A DNA stretch of 64,000 nucleotides, from contig NZ_OY787469.1 of assembly GCF_963678835.1 (NCBI RefSeq), positions 2,542,001 through 2,606,000 of the forward strand, written 5' to 3'. The stretch is from an uncultured Desulfuromonas sp. (GTDB lineage: Bacteria > Desulfobacterota > Desulfuromonadia > Desulfuromonadales > Desulfuromonadaceae). Below are positions 1 to 9,236 of this stretch, piece by piece; positions within the stretch are counted from its first letter, which is position 1, and every line of letters begins with the position of its first letter. Position numbers and translations under genes: made by a program. Under the pieces are notes generated by a model, which worked only from the letters and a program-made list of their open reading frames with translations, was not told the DNA's origin and did no database searches.

Positions 1-1490
1 TCTTCCGGAATCTGGTCAAAATCCTGAATGGTGCCTTTTTCAGCGATCAGCTTCATCAGCTCCGGCGAGTAGAAGCCACGTTCTTTGGCGACTTCCTCAA
101 ACAGCGGGTTCACCTCAACCAAAATATCGTTATCCATGACCTGACGCACATAGGATACGGCAAACAGCGGTTCAATGCCGCTGGAGCTGTTGGCAATGAT
201 GGAGATGGTGCCGGTCGGAGCAATAGTGGTACAGGTGGCGTTGCGGATCTTCGGCTCCTGGCGTTGCTCGAAAACACTGCCTTCAAAGTTAGGGAAGGCG
301 CCACGTTCTTTAGCCAGATCGCGTGAGGCTTGATGGGCTTCATCGTTGATGAACTTCATCAGCTTGGCTGCCAGCTCAGAAGCTTCCTGATCACAATACG
401 AGATACCGACCCGAATCAGCATGTCTGCCCAGCCCATGATGCCGAGACCGATCTTGCGGTTGGCCAGAGACATTTCGGTAATTTCCGGAATCGGGTAGTT
501 GTTGACTTCAATGACATTGTCGAGAAAACGGACGGACTTCTGCACTGTTTTACGCAGTTTGTCCCAATCCACCTGACCGTCTTTGACCATCCGGTTGAGG
601 TTGATGGACCCCAGGTTGCATGATTCGTAGGGCAGCAGGGGTTGCTCACCGCACGGGTTGGTACTTTCAATCTCTCCGATGTGCGGTGTCGGGTTGTCAC
701 GATTGAGACGGTCGAGGAAGATGATCCCCGGCTCGCCATTGTTCCAGGCCAGATCAACGATATGGTCGAATACTTTAGCTGCGGACATCTTGTCACACAC
801 CTCACCGGTGCGCGGGTTGACGATGTCATACTCGCCGTCAGTCTTAACCGCTTCCATGAATTCTTCGGTCAGGCCGACGGAGATGTTGAAATTGGTCAGC
901 ACGGTCTGATCGCGCTTGCACATGATGAAATCCATGATGTCGGGATGGTCGACACGCAGAATACCCATGTTGGCGCCACGGCGAGTTCCGCCTTGCTTGA
1001 TGGTTTCAGTGGCTGCATCAAACACTTTCATAAACGACAACGGCCCGGAAGACACACCTTTGGTCGACAGCACGACATCATTGGCCGGACGGATGCGGCT
1101 GAAAGAAAAACCGGTGCCGCCACCACTTTTATGGATCAGAGCCGTATTCTTGATGGCTTCGAAAATGCTCTCCATGGAATCCGCTACCGGCAGAACAAAG
1201 CATGCCGATAATTGCCCCAATTCACGACCGGCATTCATCAGCGTCGGTGAGTTGGGCAAAAATTCCAGGTTGGTAATCATATCGTAAAATTCCGCTGCCA
1301 CTTTTTTCGTGTCCGCTTTTTTATCGAATTTTTTTTCTGCCTCGGCGATCGCATTGGCGACACGTTCAAACATATTCGCCGGAGTTTCCAGGGCACGACC
1401 TTTTTCGTCGCGTTTGAGATAGCGACGTTCCAGCACCGTCAAAGCGTTGTTGGTAAGCGGTAAAGTCGTGTTTTTAGCGGGTTTTGACAT
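1..1490 (-). CDS. nrdJ: Adenosylcobalamin-dependent (class II) ribonucleotide reductase, C-terminus outside window
   Basis: Reduces ribonucleotides to deoxyribonucleotides using adenosylcobalamin to make the thiyl radical, so it works with or without oxygen. The visible part (about 496 residues) starts at ATG 1490 ([17 protein letters not shown]) and reads to the window edge without a stop. Family motifs are visible: [11 protein letters not shown], the [20 protein letters not shown] stretch, [10 protein letters not shown], and the active-site loop [20 protein letters not shown] with its cysteines. Upstream lies a pair of NrdR boxes that explains its control. The gene is divergent from the following cysteine desulfurase-like gene. 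The class II assignment rests on these motifs and overall similarity; the C-terminal redox cysteines lie beyond the edge. Confidence 0.93.
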   Translation of the reverse strand, partial: MSKPAKNTTLPLTNNALTVLERRYLKRDEKGRALETPANMFERVANAIAEAEKKFDKKADTKKVAAEFYDMITNLEFLPNSPTLMNAGRELGQLSACFVLPVADSMESIFEAIKNTALIHKSGGGTGFSFSRIRPANDVVLSTKGVSSGPLSFMKVFDAATETIKQGGTRRGANMGILRVDHPDIMDFIMCKRDQTVLTNFNISVGLTEEFMEAVKTDGEYDIVNPRTGEVCDKMSAAKVFDHIVDLAWNNGEPGIIFLDRLNRDNPTPHIGEIESTNPCGEQPLLPYESCNLGSINLNRMVKDGQVDWDKLRKTVQKSVRFLDNVIEVNNYPIPEITEMSLANRKIGLGIMGWADMLIRVGISYCDQEASELAAKLMKFINDEAHQASRDLAKERGAFPNFEGSVFEQRQEPKIRNATCTTIAPTGTISIIANSSSGIEPLFAVSYVRQVMDNDILVEVNPLFEEVAKERGFYSPELMKLIAEKGTIQDFDQIPE

Positions 1491-1521
1491 GTGGGGGATC
1501 CTTTGCTGAATGTTGATTTTT

Positions 1522-1568
1522 GTACTACATGGAGTGTTGAAGTGGATTTAAAACACAATATGTCGTGT
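1522..1568 (-). promoter_or_regulatory. Pair of NrdR boxes upstream of nrdJ
   Basis: ACACAATATGTCGTGT (1553-1568) matches 14 of 16 positions of the NrdR box consensus ACACWATATATWGTGT. A second, weaker site, GTACTACATGGAGTGT (1522-1537), matches 11 of 16. Their centres are 31 bp apart, the three-helical-turn spacing known for paired NrdR boxes. They lie 32-78 bp upstream of the nrdJ start. Repression of the class II reductase by NrdR in response to (d)ATP is the inference. Confidence 0.75.
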
Positions 1569-1758
1569 GTGTCAACAAGCTTAATGTTAGGTGCCTGTTT
1601 GTAAAAAACACCTGTGGAGAATCGCTTGCGTTTGCCCTCTCTTGATGGTAGTTTTCAATAAAAACGTAGCCCTACACGTAAATTCCCGTTATGGAATTTT
1701 CTATAAAGAGAGATTTTTGCTCCAGAGCTTTTTCATCGTTTGGAGCAAAAAAACTCAT

Positions 1759-2937
1759 ATGCCAGGGGGAAGAGTGACCTCAGCCCATAACGACGAGTCC
1801 ATCATCTATCTGGACAATTCCGCGACAAGTTTTCCCAAGCCCGAATCGGTTTATCAAACCCTTGATCATATCAGCCGCACCTGTGGTGCCAACCCGGGTC
1901 GGGGCAGCTATTCTCTGGCCAATCAGGCTGCACAGCTTGTCCTAAAGGCGCGCCTTGCCGTTGCTTCCCTTTTTGCCATTGCCGATTGCTCCCGTGTTGT
2001 TTTTACCGGCAATGCCACTTCGGCCATCAATCAGGCGTTGTTTGGTCTGCTGGAATCGGGAGATCGTGTCGTCACCACATCCATGGAGCACAATGCCGTC
2101 GCTCGCCCGCTTCATGCTCTCAAAGAGATGGGGGTGGTTGTTGATAAAGTGCAGGGTGATACGGCGGGTCAGATCACCTGTGAACAGGTGCAACAGGTCT
2201 GCTCCGCCGGAGCCAAACCCAAACTGGTGGTTATCAATCACTGCTCCAATGTTACCGGCACCGTGCAGCCGATAGACGCCATTGGCCCCTGGTGTCGCGA
2301 GCAGGGGATTCTATTTATGGTCGATGCCGCACAGAGTGCAGGTGTGTATCCCATTGATGTTCAGGGCATGGCCATTGACTTGTTAGCGGCACCCGGGCAT
2401 AAATCTCTGTTTGGTCCTCAAGGGACCGGTTTTCTCTATGTTGGTCCTGACATTACCTTAAAACCGCTTGTCTATGGTGGCACCGGTACCTTGTCCAGTC
2501 ATCTTGAACAACCCGATCAGATGCCGGAGCGTTTTGAAAGTGGCACATTAAACACCCCGGCATTGGCGGCGTTGACCGCAGGAATTGATTTTCTCATGGC
2601 GCAAGGGTTGGGCCAGGTGCATCGACACGAACTTCTGCTGGCGCAACGTCTTCGTCAGGGCCTTGGCGAGATCTCCGGTATCACACTCTATGGACCGGAA
2701 AATTCCACAGTGGTGTCGTTTGCCCTGGCTGGATGCGATCCGGCAGAAATGGGGTTCATTCTGGATCGGAATTTTGCAATAGCGGTCCGAGTTGGGCTGC
2801 ATTGCGCACCGGAAGCTCATAAAACCATAGGCAGTTTCCCCTCGGGAACCGTTCGTGTCAGTCCCGGATTTTTTAACACCGAACAACACATCGAGCGGCT
2901 GATTGAAGCCGTGCACGAAATCGCTGCCGCATCGTAA
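1759..2937 (+). CDS. Cysteine desulfurase family protein (class V aminotransferase)
   Basis: PLP-dependent enzyme of the SufS/CsdB-like branch, expected to release sulfur from cysteine for Fe-S or thio-cofactor assembly in the cytoplasm. It begins with the family N-terminus IIYLDNSATSFPKPESVY. The Schiff-base lysine is in LLAAPGHKSLFGPQGTG and the catalytic cysteine in RVGLHCAPEAHKT near the C-terminus, so both key residues are intact. The open frame extends upstream to 1591, but the extra 56 residues are unlike the family. ATG 1759 or GTG 1774 is the likely start; GTG 1774 has an AGGGGG at 1764-1769. It is followed after 43 bp by the phoH-like gene. Confidence 0.85.
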   Translation: MPGGRVTSAHNDESIIYLDNSATSFPKPESVYQTLDHISRTCGANPGRGSYSLANQAAQLVLKARLAVASLFAIADCSRVVFTGNATSAINQALFGLLESGDRVVTTSMEHNAVARPLHALKEMGVVVDKVQGDTAGQITCEQVQQVCSAGAKPKLVVINHCSNVTGTVQPIDAIGPWCREQGILFMVDAAQSAGVYPIDVQGMAIDLLAAPGHKSLFGPQGTGFLYVGPDITLKPLVYGGTGTLSSHLEQPDQMPERFESGTLNTPALAALTAGIDFLMAQGLGQVHRHELLLAQRLRQGLGEISGITLYGPENSTVVSFALAGCDPAEMGFILDRNFAIAVRVGLHCAPEAHKTIGSFPSGTVRVSPGFFNTEQHIERLIEAVHEIAAAS

Positions 2938-2980
2938 GTCTGGAGCAAGACCCTTCCATTAACCCTTAGTGCGAGGTCGT

Positions 2981-4300
2981 ATGCCGAAAAAGTATGTTCT
3001 CGATACCAATGTTCTGTTGCATGATCCTCAGGCGTTATTAAAGTTTGAGGACAATGATGTTGTCATTCCAATTACGGTTATCGAAGAGATCGACACCTTC
3101 AAAAAAGATCTGAACGAAATCGGTCGTAACGCCCGCCATGTGTCGCGGATGCTTGACGCTCTGCGTAATCAAGGCAGTCTGACACAAGGTGTAGAACTCG
3201 AGAGCGGCGGCAAGCTAACCGTTATTCTGTTCACTGACGACCATGCCCGGCTGTTGCCACCGGAATTACGCATTGACCGGGGGGATAACCGCATTCTGGC
3301 CGTGGCGGTGTCCTTGCAGGAAAAAACCGAAAATAAGGTGATCTTTGTTACCAAAGATACCAACCTTCGTATCAAAGCCAATGCTCTCGGACTGGTTGCT
3401 CAGGATTATCAGAACGACAAAGTGTCCATTGATGAGCTGTATTCGGGAACCTGTGAACTGCACGTCAGTATGGCCGAGATAGATCGTTTTTACGGCCAGG
3501 GCTATGTTGAACTCCCGGATCAGGATTTCAAACCCAATCAGTGCATTACCCTGATCGATGAAACCAACACCTCGCATACAGCGTTGGCCCGCTATGATCA
3601 GGCTTCAAATCGCTGTGTGCCTTTGATCAAAATACCTAAAGAGGGCGTGTGGGGAATCACCAGCCGCAATCGCGAACAGAATTTTGCCTTTGATCTGCTC
3701 CTTGATACGAATATCCAACTGGTGACCCTGGTCGGAAAAGCCGGTACCGGCAAGACCCTGCTCGCCATTGCCGCCGGTTTGCAAAAAGCTGCAGACGACG
3801 GCCATTACAACCGCTTATTGGTCTCTCGCCCGGTGTTTCCCATGGGACGCGACCTCGGTTTTCTGCCCGGAGATGTGGAAGAAAAGCTGGCACCGTGGAT
3901 GCAGCCGATCTTTGATAACGTGGAGTTGTTGCTCAGTTCCGTTGAAGAACGCGGCAAACGCAAACGCGGTTATCGGGAACTTGTGGATATGGGCCTGATG
4001 GAGATTGAACCACTGACTTATATTCGCGGTCGGTCGATTCCCAATCAATATATGATCGTTGATGAAGCACAAAACTTGACACCGCACGAAATAAAAACCA
4101 TTATCACCCGAGCCGGGGAGGGCACCAAAATTGTTCTGACCGGCGACCCGTATCAAATTGACAATCCATATGTGGATGCGTCGAGTAACGGTTTGGCCTA
4201 TATTGTTGAGAAATTTAAGGATCAAACCATTGCCGGACATGTGACCCTGACCCATGGAGAGCGGTCCGGGTTGGCAGAGCTCGCCGCCAATCTGCTGTAA
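2981..4300 (+). CDS. PhoH family ATPase with N-terminal PIN domain
   Basis: Two-domain protein of about 439 residues of the YlaK/PhoH2 type. The N-terminal PIN-like RNase domain opens with YVLDTNVLLHDP, with further acidic positions around residues 80-125. The C-terminal PhoH ATPase carries a Walker A in LVGKAGTGKTLLAIAAG and a Walker B in YMIVDEAQNLT. Members are RNA-unwinding, RNA-cleaving proteins. ATG 2981 gives the canonical PIN start and has GAGG just upstream; an in-frame GTG at 2969 has no recognisable ribosome binding site. A stem-loop follows the stop before tsaD. Confidence 0.9.
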   Translation: MPKKYVLDTNVLLHDPQALLKFEDNDVVIPITVIEEIDTFKKDLNEIGRNARHVSRMLDALRNQGSLTQGVELESGGKLTVILFTDDHARLLPPELRIDRGDNRILAVAVSLQEKTENKVIFVTKDTNLRIKANALGLVAQDYQNDKVSIDELYSGTCELHVSMAEIDRFYGQGYVELPDQDFKPNQCITLIDETNTSHTALARYDQASNRCVPLIKIPKEGVWGITSRNREQNFAFDLLLDTNIQLVTLVGKAGTGKTLLAIAAGLQKAADDGHYNRLLVSRPVFPMGRDLGFLPGDVEEKLAPWMQPIFDNVELLLSSVEERGKRKRGYRELVDMGLMEIEPLTYIRGRSIPNQYMIVDEAQNLTPHEIKTIITRAGEGTKIVLTGDPYQIDNPYVDASSNGLAYIVEKFKDQTIAGHVTLTHGERSGLAELAANLL

Positions 4301-4308
4301 CAAGAGCC

Positions 4309-4343
4309 TCTTGCAAAAAGGCAAAGACCGCTTTTTTGCAAGA
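4309..4343. terminator. Inverted repeat between phoH-like gene and tsaD
   Basis: TCTTGCAAAAA (4309-4319) pairs with TTTTTTGCAAGA (4332-4343), an 11-bp A/T-rich stem whose inner GGC/GC bases may pair too. It sits 9 bp after the phoH-like stop and 24 bp before tsaD. There is no classic T-run after the stem, so it may be an attenuating or processing hairpin rather than a strong terminator. Confidence 0.45.
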
Positions 4344-4366
4344 ACGCACACACGCGAAAGAAACAC

Positions 4367-5410
4367 ATGCTCGTTCTAGCCATTGAGTCTTCCTGTGATG
4401 AAACTTCCGCTGCGGTTGTCCGCGACGGACGCCGGATATTGAGCAACATTATTGCCTCACAGGTGGATGTCCATGCCCAATATGGCGGTGTGGTGCCGGA
4501 ACTTGCAGCACGCAAACATCTTGAAGCCTGTCCGGTCGTGATTGATCAAGCTCTCAGACAGGCCGGGGTGACATTTGAAGATCTTGACGGGGTCGCTGTG
4601 ACCAGCGGCCCCGGTTTGATCGGAGCCTTGCTGGTCGGTTTGTCAACGGCCAAAGCATTGGCTTACAGTCTTGGTATTCCTTTGGTCGGTGTCCATCACA
4701 TCGAAGGGCACATCCTTGCTCCTTTGCTGGAACAGCCCATTGCATTTCCCTATCTGGCCCTGGCCGTATCCGGTGGCCATACCCATCTGTATCGGGTGGA
4801 TGGCATCGGTCAATACACGTTACTTGGTCGCACCCTTGATGACGCAGCAGGGGAGGCCTTTGACAAAGTGGCAAAAATGTCCGGCCTGACCTATCCCGGA
4901 GGGGCTCTGATCGACAAACTGGCGCAACAGGGTGATGCCTGTCGCTTTGAGTTTCCACGCCCCATGTTGCACCGTCCCGGTTTCGATTTCAGCTTCAGCG
5001 GCATCAAGACCGCTGTCCTCACTCAGATCAAAAAGCTCGATGCGCCCCTCGAAGGGCAACTGTTGCAGGATCTGGCTGCCGGTTTTCAGGAAGCCGTGGT
5101 TGATGTCCTGAGTAAAAAAACCTTTAAGGCTGCCAAAGAGTTTGGCTTGCCACGCATTGTTGTTGCCGGCGGTGTTGCCTGCAACAGCGGACTGCGCAAG
5201 CGCTTTGGACAGATGGCTGAAAAAAACGCTGTTGAGGTATTCTTTCCGGCACCGCTGCTGTGTGCTGACAACGCTGCTATGCTCTCCGTGGCCGGTGATT
5301 ATTACCTGAGTAAGGGTCATCGGGCCGATCTTGATCTCAACGCTCGCTCCAACTGGCCGCTGGAGCAGGTCAAGGTTGTGGAGTTTCTTAGCGGGGAAAA
5401 ACACGGGTAA
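4367..5410 (+). CDS. tsaD: tRNA N6-adenosine threonylcarbamoyltransferase TsaD
   Basis: Transfers the threonylcarbamoyl group to A37 of tRNAs reading ANN codons, together with TsaB and TsaE. The 347-residue length is normal. It starts MLVLAIESSCDETSAAVV, has the metal-binding histidines in VHHIEGH (about residues 107-113), the SGGHTHL loop, the DDAAGEAFDKVAK segment and the C-terminal CADNAAM motif. Five bases separate it from the DUF2062 gene, which in turn overlaps rsmA, so tsaD, DUF2062 and rsmA (two tRNA/rRNA modification genes) look co-transcribed. Confidence 0.97.
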   Translation: MLVLAIESSCDETSAAVVRDGRRILSNIIASQVDVHAQYGGVVPELAARKHLEACPVVIDQALRQAGVTFEDLDGVAVTSGPGLIGALLVGLSTAKALAYSLGIPLVGVHHIEGHILAPLLEQPIAFPYLALAVSGGHTHLYRVDGIGQYTLLGRTLDDAAGEAFDKVAKMSGLTYPGGALIDKLAQQGDACRFEFPRPMLHRPGFDFSFSGIKTAVLTQIKKLDAPLEGQLLQDLAAGFQEAVVDVLSKKTFKAAKEFGLPRIVVAGGVACNSGLRKRFGQMAEKNAVEVFFPAPLLCADNAAMLSVAGDYYLSKGHRADLDLNARSNWPLEQVKVVEFLSGEKHG

Positions 5411-5415
5411 CGGGT

Positions 5416-5928
5416 ATGTGGCGGCGTTGGGGGGTTATTCGACAAGCAAAATTGCTGCTGCTGCGGTTTCTTCGCCTGCGTGGACAGCCTGACGAAATTG
5501 CCAAGGGGTTTGCCCTCGGTATCTTTATCGGCATGACGCCGACCCTGGGATTCCAGATGGTTCTGGCGGTTTTTTTCGCCATGTTATTGCGTGAAAATAA
5601 ACTCGCTGCCGTCATCGGCGTGTGGATCAGTAACCCGGTGACCGCGCCGTTTATCTACGCTGCAGAGTATGAAACGGGCCGCTTTATCCTCGGTATGCCC
5701 CATTTAAAGCTACCTGCCAAGATGACCATTGAAACCATCCAACATTTCGGCTACGAACTGATGCTTCCCATGTGCCTTGGCAGTCTTATTTACGGCATAT
5801 TGCTTGGGGCTGTGAGTTATGCCATGGTGTTGCGCATGGTTCCCACATTAAAGACCTGCCGTGTTCCGCGCTGGCCGCGTCCTTTTCAACGAAAGCATCA
5901 ACGAAAGCATGGTGAACTGGATGGCTAG
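5416..5928 (+). CDS. DUF2062 domain membrane protein
   Basis: 170-residue integral membrane protein with the DUF2062 signature: a short basic N-terminus, GFALGIFIGMTPTLGFQMVL and VIGVWISNPVTAPFIYAAEYETG, then a C-terminal hydrophobic segment (about residues 110-140). The biochemical function is unknown. It lies between tsaD and rsmA and its last 8 bases overlap the rsmA start (ATGGCTAG), which suggests translational coupling. Confidence 0.88.
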   Translation: MWRRWGVIRQAKLLLLRFLRLRGQPDEIAKGFALGIFIGMTPTLGFQMVLAVFFAMLLRENKLAAVIGVWISNPVTAPFIYAAEYETGRFILGMPHLKLPAKMTIETIQHFGYELMLPMCLGSLIYGILLGAVSYAMVLRMVPTLKTCRVPRWPRPFQRKHQRKHGELDG

Positions 5929-6712
5929 CCATCGACCCCGCAAACGTTTTGGACAAAATTTCCTCAAAGATAAAAACGTGATCGCTGCAACCGTTGCAGC
6001 TGCTGAACTGACCGTGGAAGATCACGTGCTGGAGATCGGGCCGGGGCAGGGCGCGTTGACCGATCAAATGATTGATCGGGTCGCCAGCCTCGACATCATT
6101 GAGATCGACCGCGATCTGGCGACATTCTTTCAGGCCCGTTCTGAAACGCATCTGACCGTGCATGTCGGCGATGCCCTGCGTCTCGATTGGGCAGCAATTT
6201 TGCAGCATCCGCCCTATAAACTGGTGGCCAATCTTCCCTACAATATCTCCAGCCAAATTCTGTTCAAAATGATCGCGCATCGCCACCTGATAGAGCGCAT
6301 GGTACTCATGTTTCAAAAAGAGGTTGGTGATCGTCTGCGTGCCGCTGCGGGCACGAAAGATTACGGCGCCTTGACAGTGTTGTGTCAGCTGTGGTTCGAT
6401 GTCAGCCGTGTTGCACTGGTGCCGCCGACCGCTTTTTTTCCGCAACCCAAGGTGATGTCGGAGGTTTTGTGCTTTAAACAGCGTGAACAGCCACGGGCAC
6501 AGGTGGATGATCCGGCCTTTTTTACCCGGGTGGTGAAAGCCTCGTTTGCCCAGCGCCGCAAGACATTGCGCAACTGTCTCGCTGCTGCCGGTTTCAGCGC
6601 AGAGCAGCTTGAGCAGGTTACGGCTCAAACCGGTTTGGATTTCGGTCGCCGTGGTGAAACCTTCACCATTGAAGAGTTTGCTCAGTTGACCCATGCCTTG
6701 CAGAATACGTGA
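5921..6712 (+). CDS. rsmA: 16S rRNA (A1518/A1519-N6) dimethyltransferase RsmA/KsgA
   Basis: Dimethylates two adjacent adenines in the 3' hairpin of 16S rRNA late in small-subunit assembly. The 263-residue protein starts MASHRPRKRFGQNFLKDKNV, has the SAM-binding VLEIGPGQGALTDQM and the catalytic N6-adenine motif ANLPYNIS, and ends with the usual helical domain (SFAQRRKTLRNCL). ATG 5921 overlaps the stop of the DUF2062 gene. An in-frame ATG at 5909 is possible and would add four residues. Confidence 0.95.
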   Translation: MASHRPRKRFGQNFLKDKNVIAATVAAAELTVEDHVLEIGPGQGALTDQMIDRVASLDIIEIDRDLATFFQARSETHLTVHVGDALRLDWAAILQHPPYKLVANLPYNISSQILFKMIAHRHLIERMVLMFQKEVGDRLRAAAGTKDYGALTVLCQLWFDVSRVALVPPTAFFPQPKVMSEVLCFKQREQPRAQVDDPAFFTRVVKASFAQRRKTLRNCLAAAGFSAEQLEQVTAQTGLDFGRRGETFTIEEFAQLTHALQNT

Positions 6713-6789
6713 CGAAAGACGACCATCGTGTCATGACGAGCCGAGCCGTAGAAACGACATGGCCTCAATAAACCCACAAGGAGATTTAC

Positions 6790-7668
6790 GTGCAGGAACA
6801 AAACATTACCGTAAACGGTACCCCTATCAGTCAGTTTGATTTTGTTAACGCCATGCAGAGTTATTCCATGGAGTTGTACCGTAAGACGGCTGATCAACTC
6901 AGTGAAGAGGAGATCGAACAGGTTCAGGGCCTCGCCGTTGAACAGATCATCGCCCGAGAGCTTATTTTTCAGACTGCCCTGGCGCAAGGAGCTATTGCCA
7001 CCGACGAGCAGATCAAGGCTGAAATAGAAAAAGTGATGGCCAATTTCCCCAGTGAAGAGGAGTTTTTCGCTACACTGGAAAAAGCCGGTATTGACCAGGA
7101 TAGCTACTACCGCATGCTGCGTCAGGATCTTTCCGTCAAGATGATGACTGAAAAGAAACTCGCTGATGCCCCATCTCCGGCAGCCGAAGAAGTGAAGGCT
7201 TTTTACGATGAAAATCCGGATAAAATGAAAAAACCGGGTCAGGTACGCGCCAGCCATATTCTCATCAAAGTTACCGAGGATAATCGCGAAGAAGCGCAAA
7301 AGAAGATCGAAGAGCTTCAAAAAGAGGTGACCGGCGATGCCGCCCAATTCGGCGATCTGGCCCGCCAACACTCCGCCTGCCCGAGCAAGGACAAAGGCGG
7401 TGATCTTGGTTTCTTTGGTCCCGGTTCCATGGTCAAAGAATTTGATCAGGCGGCGTTTGCACTTGAACCCGGCCAGATCAGCGATATTGTCGAAACGCAG
7501 TTCGGCTATCACCTCATTCTTGTTACCGAGCGCAAAGACTCCGAGTCCTTGACTCTTGAAGAAGTGGCTCCGCAGATTGAATCCTTCATCAAGGATCAAA
7601 AAGGTGCCATTCTTCTTCAGGCCTGGGTTGAAGAGATGAAAGAAAAAGCCAATATCGAGATTGCCTGA
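6790..7668 (+). CDS. Parvulin-type peptidyl-prolyl isomerase (SurA N-terminal + rotamase)
   Basis: 292 residues. An N-terminal helical SurA/PrsA-like domain (about 1-150) is followed by a PpiC rotamase domain with VRASHILIKV, FGDLARQHSACPSKDKGGDLGFF and QFGYHLILV (about 150-255), the standard parvulin motifs. Unlike SurA or PrsA it has no signal peptide at the chosen start, so a cytoplasmic chaperone/foldase role is likely, unless the true start is elsewhere. GTG 6790 is preceded by AAGGAG (6778-6783) at good spacing, which supports this start. It sits 77 bp after rsmA and 31 bp before the CCA-adding-like gene. Confidence 0.88.
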   Translation: MQEQNITVNGTPISQFDFVNAMQSYSMELYRKTADQLSEEEIEQVQGLAVEQIIARELIFQTALAQGAIATDEQIKAEIEKVMANFPSEEEFFATLEKAGIDQDSYYRMLRQDLSVKMMTEKKLADAPSPAAEEVKAFYDENPDKMKKPGQVRASHILIKVTEDNREEAQKKIEELQKEVTGDAAQFGDLARQHSACPSKDKGGDLGFFGPGSMVKEFDQAAFALEPGQISDIVETQFGYHLILVTERKDSESLTLEEVAPQIESFIKDQKGAILLQAWVEEMKEKANIEIA

Positions 7669-7699
7669 TCAGGCTGTCTCGCCAGAGTAGAGAGAACCG

Positions 7700-8968
7700 A
7701 TGCCGTTTGTAGCCCCATCCATCCCTCATCTGGTACCACTGCTGAATCTAAGTCAAAAAAACGCCCTGCCGATTTATGTGGTCGGTGGGGCGTTGCGCGA
7801 TACCCTGTTAGGGCGCACCTGCCACGATATTGATCTCATCACCCCCGGTGATCCCACGGCAATTGCTCAAGCTTTTTCCACGCACCTGTCTGGTCACTGG
7901 TTCTGGCTCGACCAGCAACGGCGCTACAGCCGTGTCATCGTCAAAAAAGATAAAACAGTTCTGCAATACGACTTTGCCCCACTGCGTGCCGACACCCTCA
8001 ATGAAGATCTGCGTTTACGTGACTTCACCATCAACGCCATTGCTTGCCCGCTTGATGATCTGACCCGGTGGATCGACCCTTTGGCAGGTCAGGCTGATCT
8101 GGAAAATCGTCTGCTGCGTGAGTGCAGTGCACAAAGTTTCCCCGATGATCCCTTGCGAATGCTGAAGGGATTGCGCCATTGCGCCCAATTCGACCTGGCT
8201 ATCGAAGCAACCACCTGGCAACACTGTCAAATGTCAGCACCACAATTGGCCAAAGTGGCTGGTGAGCGGATACGTCAGGAATTGGCTCTTCTTTTCGCTC
8301 AACCCTCATTGCGACAGATTTTGACGTTATTCCACCAAAGTGGTTTGTCTCGCAGCCTTGGGTTTCCAGATGGCAATCAGGAACTGTCTTTTTTACAGAC
8401 CAAACAAGAACGATTAACCCATGTTTTTCCTCAAGCAGCTCATAGTTATAATCAGCCTTTTTGCGATGAGTTTACCCTGGCTTCCATTGCGAAGTTTTGC
8501 TTTTATTTTATGCAAATATCGATTGAACATCATAATCTACTTGAACTTTTGTCATCGCTGAAACTCAGCCGAAAAGCGACTCGCCTGATTGTTTTTTTTC
8601 ATCGCTTGGCGCGAACAGATTCAACTCTTCTCTTCCAGCAACAAACGACAGATCGTATGCGACTATTGTGGTTGGAAGATCTCAACGCACTTTTACCAGA
8701 GGCTTTGCTCGTTCTTGGTGTGATGGAGAGAAGAGGCGCGATGCAGGTTGTCTGGCATCGGCTTTACGAACGTTGCGACCAGGACCTTATCAATGGTCGG
8801 GTTCGTCTTTTAGTCAGTGGCAAGCGTCTGAAAGAACTGTGCCCTGATTGCTCTGGACGTCGGTTGGGAATGTTACTGAAAAAACTTCACACCGCAGAAT
8901 TAAAAGGTAAGGTTTCCACGCCGCAACAGGCTGAAAATTATCTGATTCAGTGGTGCGAAAGCCATTGA
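7700..8968 (+). CDS. tRNA nucleotidyltransferase / poly(A) polymerase family protein
   Basis: Class II nucleotidyltransferase of 422 residues, probably adding CCA or part of it to tRNA 3' ends. The head domain has IYVVGGALRDTLLGRTCHDIDLITPG with the GG..RD and D-x-D metal ligands, then LRLRDFTINAIACPL, and the RNA-binding motif FPDDPLRMLKGLRHCAQF. No HD phosphohydrolase motif is visible. The C-terminal half is divergent, so CCA addition, A addition only and polyadenylation cannot be separated by eye. A tRNA-Gly gene follows 38 bp downstream. Confidence 0.85.
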   Translation: MPFVAPSIPHLVPLLNLSQKNALPIYVVGGALRDTLLGRTCHDIDLITPGDPTAIAQAFSTHLSGHWFWLDQQRRYSRVIVKKDKTVLQYDFAPLRADTLNEDLRLRDFTINAIACPLDDLTRWIDPLAGQADLENRLLRECSAQSFPDDPLRMLKGLRHCAQFDLAIEATTWQHCQMSAPQLAKVAGERIRQELALLFAQPSLRQILTLFHQSGLSRSLGFPDGNQELSFLQTKQERLTHVFPQAAHSYNQPFCDEFTLASIAKFCFYFMQISIEHHNLLELLSSLKLSRKATRLIVFFHRLARTDSTLLFQQQTTDRMRLLWLEDLNALLPEALLVLGVMERRGAMQVVWHRLYERCDQDLINGRVRLLVSGKRLKELCPDCSGRRLGMLLKKLHTAELKGKVSTPQQAENYLIQWCESH

Positions 8969-9006
8969 CAGTTGCTCCGCCAATCTCCTATACTCGCCCT
9001 CGCACT

Positions 9007-9081
<75 letters not shown>

Positions 9082-9089
9082 ATAAAGTC

Positions 9090-9127
9090 AAAGGGTTAGT
9101 CGTGATATCGACTAACCCTTTTTTTGT
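9090..9127 (+). terminator. Rho-independent terminator after tRNA-Gly
   Basis: AAGGGTTAGTCG (9091-9102) pairs with CGACTAACCCTT (9109-9120) around a 6-base loop, followed by a T-rich tract. A 12-bp stem plus T-run is a textbook intrinsic terminator. Confidence 0.93.
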
Positions 9128-9236
9128 TTTTTTCTTGGACAATCCTTGCTGCTCGCTTCATTATGAAGTGTAAATTCGTGAACAACTCGTCAGCTGCTCA
9201 CGTAATCTTACCCCTTTCAGGTAAAAGGTTTTGTCG

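Noticed and set aside
330-1287. Long + strand frames opposite nrdJ
   Set aside because: They are antisense shadows of a clearly coding - strand gene with conserved motifs.
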